DNA from: Mastigamoeba balamuthi
Lineage: Eukaryota > Evosea > Mastigamoebida > Mastigamoebidae
Direction: 5' to 3'
Length of the DNA stretch: 64,000 nucleotides
Assembly (NCBI GenBank): GCA_902651635.1
Contig: CACRSC010000050.1
Location: forward strand, 75,589-139,588
The notes under the pieces: model-generated
Databases searched by the model: none
Seen by the model: only the letters and a program-made list of their open reading frames with translations
Told to the model about the DNA's origin: nothing
Shown: piece after piece, positions 19,612 to 29,818 of the stretch
How the letters are laid out: each line of letters opens with the position of its first letter
Position numbering within the stretch: position 1 is the first letter of the stretch
Program-made: the position numbers and the translations under genes

Positions 19612-22537
19612 ATGCCGCTCCCCTGCCCGCTGGCGCTGGGTGCCCTCGCACTCGTCTGCCTCGCCCTGCGTGTGTCCGCGTCGCCCGAGGACCAGTGCAC
19701 GGGCGCGGGGTCGCTGGTCTACGACTCGGGCTCGCACTTCACCCTCACCGCCTGGGGCATCAGCAACCCCATCCAGCCTCTGTGCCGCAGAAGTGCGTAA
19801 TCATGCACCGACACAGCGCCCGCGCGTGCCCGCGCCCTGTGCACGAATGGCGCTGCGCTGGCCTCCCCCGGACTCATCGCAAGCAACCAGCGGTGTACTA
19901 TGCAAACGTGGCGCAGCTGTTCGAGCCCGTCCGCGTGCCCTGGAGGCTCACCCGCGTCTGCTTCGCCATGTTCATGCCCCCGGCAGCCAACAGGTCGGTC
20001 CCGCTGGCCGCAGCGGTCCACGGCACCGTGTCGCTGTACCCCACCCTCCCGCTCTTCACGCTGAGCCCCGCGGACCGCACCGCCTTCGCGACGTTCAGCA
20101 CCGTCGTGCGCTACGACCCCGCGGTGCAGCCGCTGGACAGGGAGAACACGACCATCGTGCCCACGTGGGTCTCTGTCGATGTCAGCGCCCTGGACAGCCC
20201 CATGAGTGCGAGCCTTCGATTTTTTCACACAGAACTCCGCACTTACCTTTTCGGGTTCGCAGTCGCGTGGGAGAAGGGCGTGTTCGTCGGGGTCAACTAC
20301 TGGTCGTGCGGGCCCGTGCTGATCCTGGGGACCAAGATGCCGGAAAACAGGAAGCACCTCACGATGGCGTACAACGCGCAGGTCGGCATCTGGTCGCCGT
20401 ACAGCCAGGACGCCTTCACCATCCGCGCTGTGGGCAGCGACTACAGTGCGCGAGCCACACCTGCTCTCCATGTGCCCCACTCAGGTTGTGCTCAGATGCT
20501 GTGCCGCCGGGGTGGTTCTGCGACAAGGCCAAGTACCACGACGGCAACTGCGACTGCAACTGCGGCGTGGCCGACGTCGACTGCAACACAAACTTCACGT
20601 CTGACTGCGGCCCCGGCTACGTCTGCGACCAGTCGAGCCGCTGCGTCGGTGAGCTGCACTCGGCCTGTGTTGTTTCGCACGCTCACGCCTCTCCCTCCTC
20701 GATACCGGCAGCGCTCGACTGGGGGAAGGAGCGCCTATGCAACGCGTCCAACTACTGGCAGTACGACGGCTGCCAGTGCGAGTGCGGTGACGTCATCGAC
20801 CCCGACTGCCTCGACCCCACCGCGTCTGTCAACGTGTGCCACGGAAAGTTCATCAAGCCCTTCTGCGAGACCGGCCTCACCGTCTCGAAGTGCAAAGGCA
20901 AAGACCGCTTCCTGGGCGGGACATCACCCATTTTCAGCGCATCTCACAGGAAAGGCCCACGCAGAGACATGGAAGTGCAACCCGTCTGCGTACAACGACG
21001 GGAAGATCTGCGACTGCGAGTGCGGCGTGATGGACCCCGACTGCCTTGACCATTCTCTCAACACGACGTGCCCGGGAAACAACATCTGCATCGCGGGCAA
21101 GTGCTCATGTACGCTGCGGCCTTCTCTGCTCTTTCAAGCTTTGTTGCTTTGCTGGCCGCACTCCTGACGCTGGGACGCCGTGCAGACCCGCGCAGCTGGA
21201 CCTGCGAGTCGTCGTGGTACAACGAGAGCAAGGGCTGCGACTGCAACTGCGGCGCGTACGACCCTGACTGTGACAACGACGCCGCAGAGGTCTTTGGCTG
21301 CAATAACCCCGGCGCCGTCTGCAACTACAAGGGCCGCTGCGTCCTACCAGGTACTCTGCCTGCCTCGCGCGTCTCTAAGCGGCCTCTCGTCGCCCTGCAT
21401 TCACGCACAGCAACGCGCAGGGTGCGGGAATGACCGTGTGGACCGCAAAACGGACCCCAAGGAGGAGTGCGACGGAGGGGAGGGCTGCGTCAACTGCAAG
21501 TGCATAGCCGGCTACTACCCCACGAAGCCCATACGCCAGGGCTGTCGCTCCCGTGCGCAGCCTCTGCTGCTTCCTGTCGACACGCTGACACGCAGACGCC
21601 CGCAGGCTGCGGCGACAACTACACCACCGGGAGCGAGCAGTGCGACGGCGGCGCGTTCTGCACCAACTGCACGTGCGACCCTGGCCACTCCTCGCTGGCC
21701 CCGCAGCTCTACTGCTCCGGTGCGTCAGGGCCTCTTGCGCAATCGCAAGGTTAACCGGCATCCAGGATGTGGTAACGGAGAGCTCGAGCCCGAGAACAAC
21801 GAGAGCTGCGACGGCGGTCTGGGCTGCGACGACAGGTGCCGGTGCAAAGCCGGCTACGCCCCCGGCAGCCCGCTGACGCGCGACTGCGAGTCGCTGGAGA
21901 AGACAGAGTCCAAGTCCAACCGGAACAAGGTCATCATCGCCAGCACCGTCGGCAGCGTCGGCGGCTTCCTCCTCCTCGTCGGCGTCATCGCCGCCCTGCT
22001 CTACGCGTACGCCCCTTCCGCCGAGCCCCCCAACAGGCCTCTCACTGGCGGTCGCGGCCGTGCAGGCGCAAGGTCAAGTACGGGCCGCGGAAGCTCAACC
22101 TGCCCGTGGAGATGAACTTCAACACGCCCGCGTTCAGCTCGGTCGACTCGGGGCTCGTGCCCGTCGACCCCGCGGTGGGCACGGCGCCCTCGCCGCAGGA
22201 CACGCTGGTGCCCGTCGTGGGCCCCGACGGCGCCGTGTACCTCGCGAGCCCCGGCCACACGGGCAGCGGCGGCAGCGACTCGTCCGGGAGCCACCAGCTG
22301 GCGGCCTTGGCCGTGGGGCTCGCGGTGCCTGTGCCGCAGCTGCTGGTGCCCTCCGGCGTCTCGGCGCCCGCGGGAATCGAGTCGCACGGGTCGCTGCCCC
22401 TCGAGCCGCACAGCGACCTGGTGCCCGCGGCGACGAGCTCGCCTGCGCTGGCCGAGGCGTCGCAGGTGGAGATCTGCTCGTCGGATACGTCGGACATGGC
22501 GCAGGTCGTGCAGGCCATCCAGCAGACTCCCAAGTAG
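19612..22537 (+). CDS. R2: beta-type paired cysteine-rich receptor-like protein (761 aa)
   Basis: Eleven exons close exactly in frame (2286 nt): 19612-19792, 19891-20205, 20263-20445, 20496-20648, 20712-20897, 20965-21108, 21186-21350, 21421-21552, 21606-21719, 21766-22006 and 22066-22537. Residues 1-24 are a signal peptide, and about 60-227 form the N-terminal domain (VAQLFEP, TRVCFAMF, SVDV, WEKGVFVGVNYWSC). One exon each encodes the four cysteine modules (227-277, 278-339, 340-387, 388-442; core CDCNCG..DVDC or CDCECG..DPDC). DUF4215-like repeats lie at 443-486, 487-524 and 525-575. The helix STVGSVGGFLLLVGVIAALL is at about 580-604. The 157-residue tail opens RKVKYGPRKLNLP, has VVGPDGAVY, and ends with DMAQVVQAIQQTPK. 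NFT and NTT sequons suggest glycosylation. Intron 5 appears to use a GC donor (G then GCAAAG). Role inferred: cell-surface recognition or adhesion receptor. Confidence 0.88.
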
Positions 22538-22567
22538 AGGCTGCGCGGTCCCCGACACGATGCACAC

Positions 22568-22581
22568 CTATAGATCTATAG
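22568..22581. repeat. 14-bp perfect palindrome downstream of R2
   Basis: CTATAGATCTATAG is its own reverse complement and lies 30 bp after the R2 stop codon. It could be a transcription-end or protein-binding site, or chance. Confidence 0.6.
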
Positions 22582-22639
22582 ACACTACAACCGAATCCAA
22601 TAACCTTGTCTGTTAGGTGGGCCTCTGTTGCACAGGTCG

Positions 22640-22990
22640 CGACCACTCGCGGCATTTGTCGTCTTTTCGCCAAAAATGGAGTGTGATCAAACGATGATGC
22701 AAGGGAATTACGTTGAGTATCCAGCCACTAAACTATCCATCCCTAGAACAATTCCTGATTTGGTATAGTCTCTGTGGAGCCGCTTCACACCACAAGAAGC
22801 AGCAACAGGACGGTCGCAATGCTGTCTGTTCGGGCGAATCTGGCTCAGCTCTCGCGGCACCCAGTGGGCGCCTTGTGGCGAGACAGGGCGCGCCACGGAG
22901 TATCCTGCAGCGCGTGTGGCAAGTGTCCAGGGGCTGTCATCCTGCTGCATCGCCATCTGCAGGCTGCACCTTGGGCAGGGTGGTCATGGT
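22640..22990 (+). repeat. Dispersed repeat copy 1
   Basis: The core at about 22790-22985 matches, in inverted orientation, a stretch at about 62640-62875. Shared blocks include TTCGGGCGAATCT, CTCTCGCGGCAC, GCGAG-CAGGG, a GCG-GTGGC-AAGTG block and CCAGGGGC. Identity is interrupted but extends across roughly 180 bp. The flanks show no terminal repeats. It fills the space upstream of the unpaired gene R3, where the other beta genes have a divergent alpha partner. Confidence 0.5.
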
Positions 22991-23232
22991 ACCGAGAGAG
23001 CTTTTCCGGACAGCTGCTGCGCTCTGCTGACCGAGTGCGAGTTACCACATGGCCATCCTTTTCTTCAGCGGCATCCTACATTTACCGTGAACGGCGGGCC
23101 GTAAGATACGCTTGGCAGCAGACTTAGATCACAAAAATGGTGACCTTATTTGGCAATCGCCACCATCCGGGGAGAATCTGCGATAGAGTGCTCAGTCCCC
23201 CGATGACCTGCGCTGGGACCGCCACCGTCAGG

Positions 23233-26200
23233 ATGGCCACAACGCGCTATCTCCGCGCCATATCGCTCGCGTGCCTCGTTTTCGTGGTGTCTCTCTCCGC
23301 GGGGCTCTCCGAGGGCCCCGAATGCTGCACGGGTCCCGACGCTGTGGTCTACGACGAGGGCGCCTACTTCAAGGCCCTCTCGATGACGCGTGTCGGCGTG
23401 CAGCCCCTCTGCGGCGAGGGTATGGTCCAGGCCCACAGCGCTCGCCCCAGCAGCGAGCCCTCTGACGTTTCCGCGACGTGCCGTGTGCTCTGCGTTGCGC
23501 AGGGGCTGTCGTGGGGGCCACAATGGCGCAGCTGCTGGTGCCCCCGCGTGTGCCCTGGCAGCTCACGCGCGTCTGCTGGGCCATGCGCCTCGGACCCGGC
23601 CCCAACCGCTCGGCCCCGGCGCGGGCGACTGTGCGCGGGACTGTGGGGCTGTACACGGTGGGGCTGCTGCCGATGGCGGGGCCCCAGGACCGCACGTCGT
23701 TCGCGGCGTTCAGCTGGGAGCTGAGCTACGAGCCTCCCGTTCACAGCGGCGTGGAGGGCACGCACGAGAACACGACGGTCGTGCCGACGTGGGTGTCTGT
23801 CGACGTGAGCGGCCTCGACCTCCCCATGGGTGCGCCGTGCGCCGTCGTCCCGTTGTGGTGGCTGTGCGGAGTCGTTGGGCTCGGAGCGGCAGTGGCACAG
23901 CGACCACAGAGTAGCGGATGGCTCGTATCTGACGGCAGTGCACTGGGGCCAACGTGTGTGTCCCACCCCGTTACTGCGGTGCGCCCGCCTTGCAGTGGCG
24001 TGGGACAAGGGCGTCTTCGTGGCCGTCGACTGGTGGTCGTGCGGGCAGGCGGAGATCCTGGCCACCAACAACACTGACGGCAGCAGGCGCTGGCTCAAGC
24101 TGCTCAGCCCCCACCCCACGCTGCAGGCCTCCTTCTGGTACACTTACGACGGCGCAGACGCCTTCACGATACGTGCCGTGGGGCGCAACTACTGTGCGCC
24201 ACCTCAGTTCCCACTCGTGTGCTCCAGCTCCGCCCTCACTGCGCTGCTGCGTCGCACGCTTGCGGCGCGAGGCCAGCTGGCGTGCCGCCGGGGTGGCGCT
24301 GCGACAGGGTCAGGTACGGCGACGGAAACTGCGACTGCAACTGCGGGACCGGCGACGTTGACTGCAACACGAACTTCACGTCCGATTGCGGCCCCGGCAG
24401 AGTCTGCGACCCCACGGGCCGCTGCGTCAGTGAGCCGCCCGCGTGCCAACCAGCATACATGCCGCACTCCTCTGACGCCTCCGTGGCTCTTGCAGCGCTG
24501 GACTGGGATAAGAGGGGCGTGTGCAACGCTTCCAACTACTGGCAGAACGACGGCTGCCAGTGCGAGTGCGGCGCCGTCGAGGACCCCGACTGCGAGAACA
24601 ACAAGGCGCCTGTCAATGTGTGCAATGCGTCGTACATCGAGCCCTACTGCTACATTCCCGCCGATGGCCCCGCCATCTGTGTAGGCGCGTCGTGCCCCCT
24701 GCGTCCCCTTTGTAAACGGCAGCAACTCAAGCGGCAGACCAACGCAGAGAAGTGGAAGTGTAACAAGACGGCGTACCACGACGGCAAGATCTGCGACTGC
24801 GAGTGCGGCATGCAGGACCCCGACTGCGATAACCTCCAGCTCAACACGACGTGCCACGATAACTTCCAGTGCATCGCGGGCAAGTGCGAAGGTACGAGCC
24901 CCCGCGCTCGTCTCCTGCGCGCAGCACAGCCACAGACACAACTTCCTCGTTTGCCCTGCAGTGCCCCACGACTGGACGTGCGACACGCCGTGGTACAACG
25001 ACGGCAAGACCTGCGACTGCAACTGCGGCGCTTACGACCCCGACTGCGACGACGACTTCAACGAGGTGCTGAGGTGCGCCCCCGGCAAGGCATGCAACTA
25101 CCTTGGCAAGTGCGTATTCCCCGGTACGCCCTGCTCCGCCGCCTAGGCCCCAGCTGCCGTCCCTGCTGATGCGCCGCACGATTCGGGGGTGTTTTGTTCG
25201 CCTGTAGGGTGCTGGAACCACCGCGTGGACCGTAAGACTGAGCCCAAGGAGGAGTGCGATGGCGGCCGAGGCTGCGACAACTGCAAGTGCATCGCCGGAT
25301 ACTATCCCACGTCTCCCATGCGCGAGGATTGTGTGTCAAGTGCGGAGGACTCCTTCGACGACGCCCTTGATATCCCTTTTCACACGAAATTGCGTCTCAC
25401 GGCCATCTCGCAGAATGCGGTGACAAATTCACGGCGTCGGACGAGGAGTGCGACGGCGGTGTGTTCTGCGTCAACTGCACGTGCGCTCTTGGCCATCTTC
25501 CCTACACTCCAGCGCAGGGAAACTGCTCAGGTCTGTTCGCATCAAGACCGCAACGACGCCCCTTTTTTGACGCTGTCTTGCACGCATGCAGGGTGCAGCA
25601 ACGGCATCCTGGACTCGGAACTGGGTGAGGAGTGCGACGGCGGCCTGGGGTGCAACGACCAGTGCCGGTGCAGGCCCGGCTACGCGCCCACAGACCCTCT
25701 GACTCGCGACTGCGAGTCGTTGGAGAAGACCGAGTCCAAGACCAGCAGGAACAAGATCATCATCTCGAGCACCGTCGGCGGCGTCGGTGGCTTCGCTCTC
25801 ATCGTTGCCGTCGTGGTGGCGCTGCTCTATGCGTTCGCCTTTGCCCTTCCCCTCGACCCCCGCACAAATGCGTGGCGAACCGCTGACGTCTCCCCCGACA
25901 CAACGCTGGCGCAGGAGGAGAGCCAAGAGCGGGCCCAGGAGGCTCAACTTCCCCGTCGAGATCGACGCCAATGGCACCACGGGGTTCTCGACTGTCGACT
26001 CGGGCTGCGTTCCCGTCGACCCGCTCGCGGGGGCCGCGTCGTCGGGCTGCGAGGTCGTTGTGCCCGTCGTGGGCCCCGACGGCGTCGTCTACATGCGCAG
26101 CGGCCCGGCCGCCCCATCGAGCGGCAGCGGCGGCTCGTTCGGACAGCAGTTCCCTGTCGCCACTATGGGCGTCACACAGTTCGCTGTGCGTCCCGTCTCA

Positions 26201-26440
26201 GATGATGGGCCCTCGCTGGGGACGGCGCTGCCCGCGAGCTGCGGCGGGTGTCAGCGGGGCGACCGCGTCGTGTCGTTGACGAGCTCGGTGGCACTTGCTG
26301 AGGCGTCGCGTGTGGAGATCGAGTCGTCCGACCCGGCCGACGTGGCGCAGGTCATCCAGGCCGTGCAGAGGACACCTCAGTTGGGCAATACAGGCTGTGT
26401 TCGTGAACTGGGTGTGAAGGAGCGAACATCACGCCTTTGA
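23233..26440 (+). CDS. R3: beta-type cysteine-rich receptor-like protein, unpaired
   Basis: The ATG at 23233 opens MATTRYLRAISLACLVF, a signal peptide, then PECCTGPDAVVYDEG. Exon 2 carries MAQLLVPPRVPWQLTRVCWA and the beta-type loop EGTHENTTVVPTW. Exon 3 begins after a longer intron (about 175 bp) with VAWDKGVFVAVDWWSC. Modules 1-4, the three DUF4215-like repeats (third: EECDGGLGCNDQC) and the helix with STVGGVGGFALI at about 25757-25832 follow the standard plan. The tail exon is 25914-26440, with ARRAKSGPRRLNFP, VVGPDGVVY and DVAQVIQAVQRTPQ. It then continues some 20 residues past the usual end (to KERTSRL), so the ancestral stop may have been lost. It is the only beta gene without a head-to-head alpha partner; its upstream 695 bp contain a dispersed repeat instead. 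Confidence 0.85.
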
Positions 26441-26617
26441 CATAGCAGACCTAATGCAGGTTGTGTCAGTGTAGCAACAACAAAGCTTAAACGAAAGACA
26501 CAATTTAAACGCAAGTAAGAGCAGTCCATTTATCTCTCCCAGCGCAGTCCCTCAGTCGTCCCAACATAATCTGTGATAATCAGGAATACAAAGGTGTCTT
26601 CATTGCTTGGTTTCCGC
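26441..26617. other. Tail-to-tail spacer R3/R4
   Basis: 177 bp of AT-richer DNA separate the two convergent stop codons; it must hold both 3' ends. No repeat or gene is seen. Confidence 0.4.
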
Positions 26618-29456
26618 CTAGGTGTCTTTTTTCTCGTCGGCGTTTGCATGGGCGCTGCTGCCTTGGGCCACTGCTCCCGATGCATCATCACCAGTGTTTA
26701 CAGGCGAGGGGTTTTGGTTGCATGCTGATACATTCAGAACTGACCCCACCTGGACACCGGAACCTTGCGATGGCGGCGCTTGCACCGCAGGAACTCCGTC
26801 GGAGCTGCACTGGCTGCTGGGGTCGACCTGGCCCCCAGACAGGTAGATTATTCCCTCAGGGGTGATGATCCCCACGACGGGCGACCCGCTTGACATCAAC
26901 GAAGGCATGTCTGGCACAGGGACACAATTCGCATCCACCGAGGACGCATTGGTGTTCATCTCCACTGGCATATTGAGCTTGCGAGGCCCGTACTTGACCT
27001 TTCTCCTGTTTCCAGCGTTGTCAGGCAAACAATGGCAGTGGACGGAGCGAACACGTAGAACAGCGCAGCAGTGGCAGAGACTAGAAGCACGAAGCCGCAG
27101 ACGCTGCCAACAGTGCTCGAGATGACCACCTTCTTTTTACCCGACTGCGACTTCTTGGGGATTTCGAGGCACTCGCGAGACGCGGGGCTCGCCGGTGCGT
27201 AGCCCGATGTGCACGCGCAGTTGTCATCGCACCCAAGGCCCCCGTCGCAGCTCTCGTTGTGCTCAGGCTCCACAAAGTGGTTTCCACATCCTTCGAATTG
27301 GTTAAGAAAAGGAAGATTTGTTGAGAACTGAGTTCTGCTCGGGCAGTGCACACCTGTGCAGAAGGTTCTGGCTGGAAGAAATGGAGGGTGCTCGAGTGTA
27401 CACGTGCAGTTGGCGCAGAACACTCCCCCGTCGCACTCCTCGTTTCCTGCCACTATCTCGTCGCCGCATTCTACAGGATCACCCAGTCAATAGGGCGGAG
27501 CACAGAGAGTGCTCACCTGTCTGGCATCCTTTGCCCAACGGAGACAGGGGCTTGTATCCGACTACACACGAACAGTTGGTGCAGCCCTGCCCACCGTCGC
27601 ACTGCTCCTTGCTGCCAACCTCTGCTCGGAAGTTTCCGCACCCTGGGAGGGCCGAACAGGCCTCTCAGCATCGCAACGTGGATGCTGGTGTGGCGAGGGA
27701 ATGACCTGCCTACCTGCGTCCACACACAGTCCAGAGTAGTCGCAGACCTGCCCCGACTGACAGTTGAGGGTGACAGTAGTTATATCGCAGTCGGGGTCGT
27801 ATGCCCCGCACGCGCAGTCGCACTCGTCTTTCGCCTTGTACGCCGACAGTTCGCACGTCCACTGGCGTGGTACTTGGGTCACCCAGTTGAGCGTATGGTA
27901 GGCATGGGACGAGTTCGTGCTGAGTACTGAGTGCACACCTGTGCAGGAGCCGTCGTAGCAGTACTCGTTGTGAGGGCAGTCGGTGTCAAGGCTGCGGTTG
28001 TCGCAGTCGGGGTCCGGGGCCCCGCAGTGGCAGTTGCACACTTTGCCGTCATTGTACAGCGACCTGTTGCACGTCCATTGTTCTGCAAGAGTTTGAGGCA
28101 TCAGCAGTCGATCTCGCCGTGTCCTCCCTCCCCCGAACGGAGGGCAAACCTCTACAGTAGGGTCTGTCCCACAAGGATCTGCACATGGGCCGCAGAAAGT
28201 GGTGCCCTGGCACACAGTGGTCCACCAGAGCCGTGGGGTCTAGGCAGTCGGGGTCGGCAACGTCCCCGCACTCGCACTGGCAGCCGTCGTACTGCCAGTA
28301 GTTGGACGCATTGCAGAGGCCCTCCACTGCCCAGTCGATCACTGAACACCTCGCCTGAGGGCCTCAACGGTGAAGACACTGCCCACTGCGCTCGCACCTG
28401 CGCAGTGGCCGGCCTGGTCGCAGACGCTCCCCGGGGGGCAGTCGGACGTGAAGTTTGTGTTGCAGTCGACGTCGCCGGCACCGCAGTTGCAGTCGCAGTT
28501 GCCGTCGTGGTACCTCGAGGCGTTGCAGTACCACCCCGGTGGCACTCCGCCTGCGCTCTCGTGGGTGAGCTCTCCGGCATCTCGCGGGTGCGAGGGGGAG
28601 GCGGCCGCACGGTGTGGGTGGCCCTCTGTGCGGATGAGCACAGCACCGATCTGCGTCCTCCTCTTCCACTCGGAGTTGTAGTACACCGCGAGCCTCTGGT
28701 CCCCAGCCGTCGCTGGAATCGTGGCGACGTACTGGACCTTCTTGCACGACCAGTAGCTCACCGCCACGAACACGCCCTTGTCCCACGCCACTGCGCCAAA
28801 AGAGCAGGGCCGACGGGGGTCAGACGGCCCCTCTGTGCCCCAGCTGGAGCACGCACCCATCTGCGTGTCGTTGCTGACATCGACGGAGAGCCACACGGGC
28901 ACGAAGCCGCTGCCCTTGGGGGCCCCGGGCGCCCGGGGCTCGTAGTCGAGGCGGACCGCGAATGAGGCGAGGGCGAGCCTGTCGAGGGGCAGCAGCAGCC
29001 CCGAGGCCGCCGGGCTGGGCGACGCCGCGTAGAGCGAGACCTCGCCGCGAACGAGGGCGCTCTGGCCCAGCGACTTGTCGTCGCCGTCGAGCGGCTTGAG
29101 GCGCAGCGCGAAGCACAGGCGTGTGTACTTCCAGGGCACCGAGGGCGGAGTGAACAGCTGCGCGTACGTGGCCAGGTACACAGGACGCCCGTCTGCATCA
29201 CGGCCGGGAGTGCGGGGGGTGAGCGGCAGTGCGCGCAAGTGTTCTGGGCGCTGTGCGTACGGGGGCAGAGGGACTGGCCCCCGTCGTTGCGGCTGCTGAC
29301 GATGTTGAAGGGCAGGTAGTCGTCGCCGTGGTCGTAACTCTGCGACCCGGGGCCCCTGCACTCGTCCACAGGCTGTCCGACAGACACAGCAGCAGCAGCG
29401 CTCGCCAGCAGCGACAGGGCAGCCAGCAGGAGGCTCTGCGGGTGTGGGCAGCCCAT
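26618..29456 (-). CDS. R4: alpha-type paired cysteine-rich receptor-like protein
   Basis: The ATG at 29456 gives MGCPHPQSLLLAALSLLASA, a signal peptide, then DECRGPGS and YDHGDDY. The N-terminal domain has YAQLFTPPSVPWKYTRLCFA, the alpha insert GAPKGSGF, and VAWDKGVFVAVSYWSC. Cysteine modules: CDCNCGAGDVDC, CQCECGDVADPDC, CNCHCGAPDPDC and CDCACGAYDPDC. The DUF4215-like repeats follow (CGNFRAEVGSKEQCDGG, CGDEIVAGNEECDGG, CGNHFVEPEHNESCDGG). The helix STVGSVCGFVLLVSATAALF lies at about 27053-27130. The tail exon is 26618-27005: RKVKYGPRKLNMPVEMN, then CVPV, PEGIIYLSGG and an end at DEKKDT, with no beta-type terminal motif. It resembles R6 more than other alpha genes (same MGCPH start and NASRYHDGNCDCNCG module). 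Partner: R5. Confidence 0.87.
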
Positions 29457-29818
29457 TTGAGGTATTCGAGAAAACAGAGCGGCAGGCAACGGCACCGAAC
29501 GGAAAAGCACCACCGCACCTGTGAGGGGCCGTTCGGTGCCTCACTGGATTTGTGCACTAAGCCTGCTTGCCTGCTCCGCCAAATGCCGCCTTTTTCTTGC
29601 CGCCGGTGCACCGCCCCGGCGCGAGCCTCGCAGTGATCACTCGGAAGGGTGCCGCCGGCACGTGGCCCAGCTGGCAGCGTGCGCTGAGGCGGAGAGTGGC
29701 AGGGCGGAGGCTTGTATTGGATTCTGCTGCTGCGGTGCCCCAGAAAGCACACTTTTCCGAGCCGACCGCAACCCAACCGAAACCCCACACTGAAAAACAA
29801 ACAAAAAACAGCACCAGA
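29457..29818. promoter_or_regulatory. Bidirectional promoter region R4/R5 (362 bp)
   Basis: The spacer separates two divergent start codons. Next to the R4 start is TTCGAGAAAACAGAG, closely matched by TTCGCGAAAACAGCG at the same place beside R6. Near the R5 start is CAGAAAGCACACTTTTCC, matched by CAGAAAACGCACTTTACTTT beside R7. This side-specific conservation supports separate alpha- and beta-proximal elements. Confidence 0.6.

Noticed and set aside
20496-21350. EGF or true Notch LNR repeats
   Set aside because: Cysteine count and the CxCxCG core do not match EGF, and only part of the LNR pattern is present, so I describe them as LNR-like at most.
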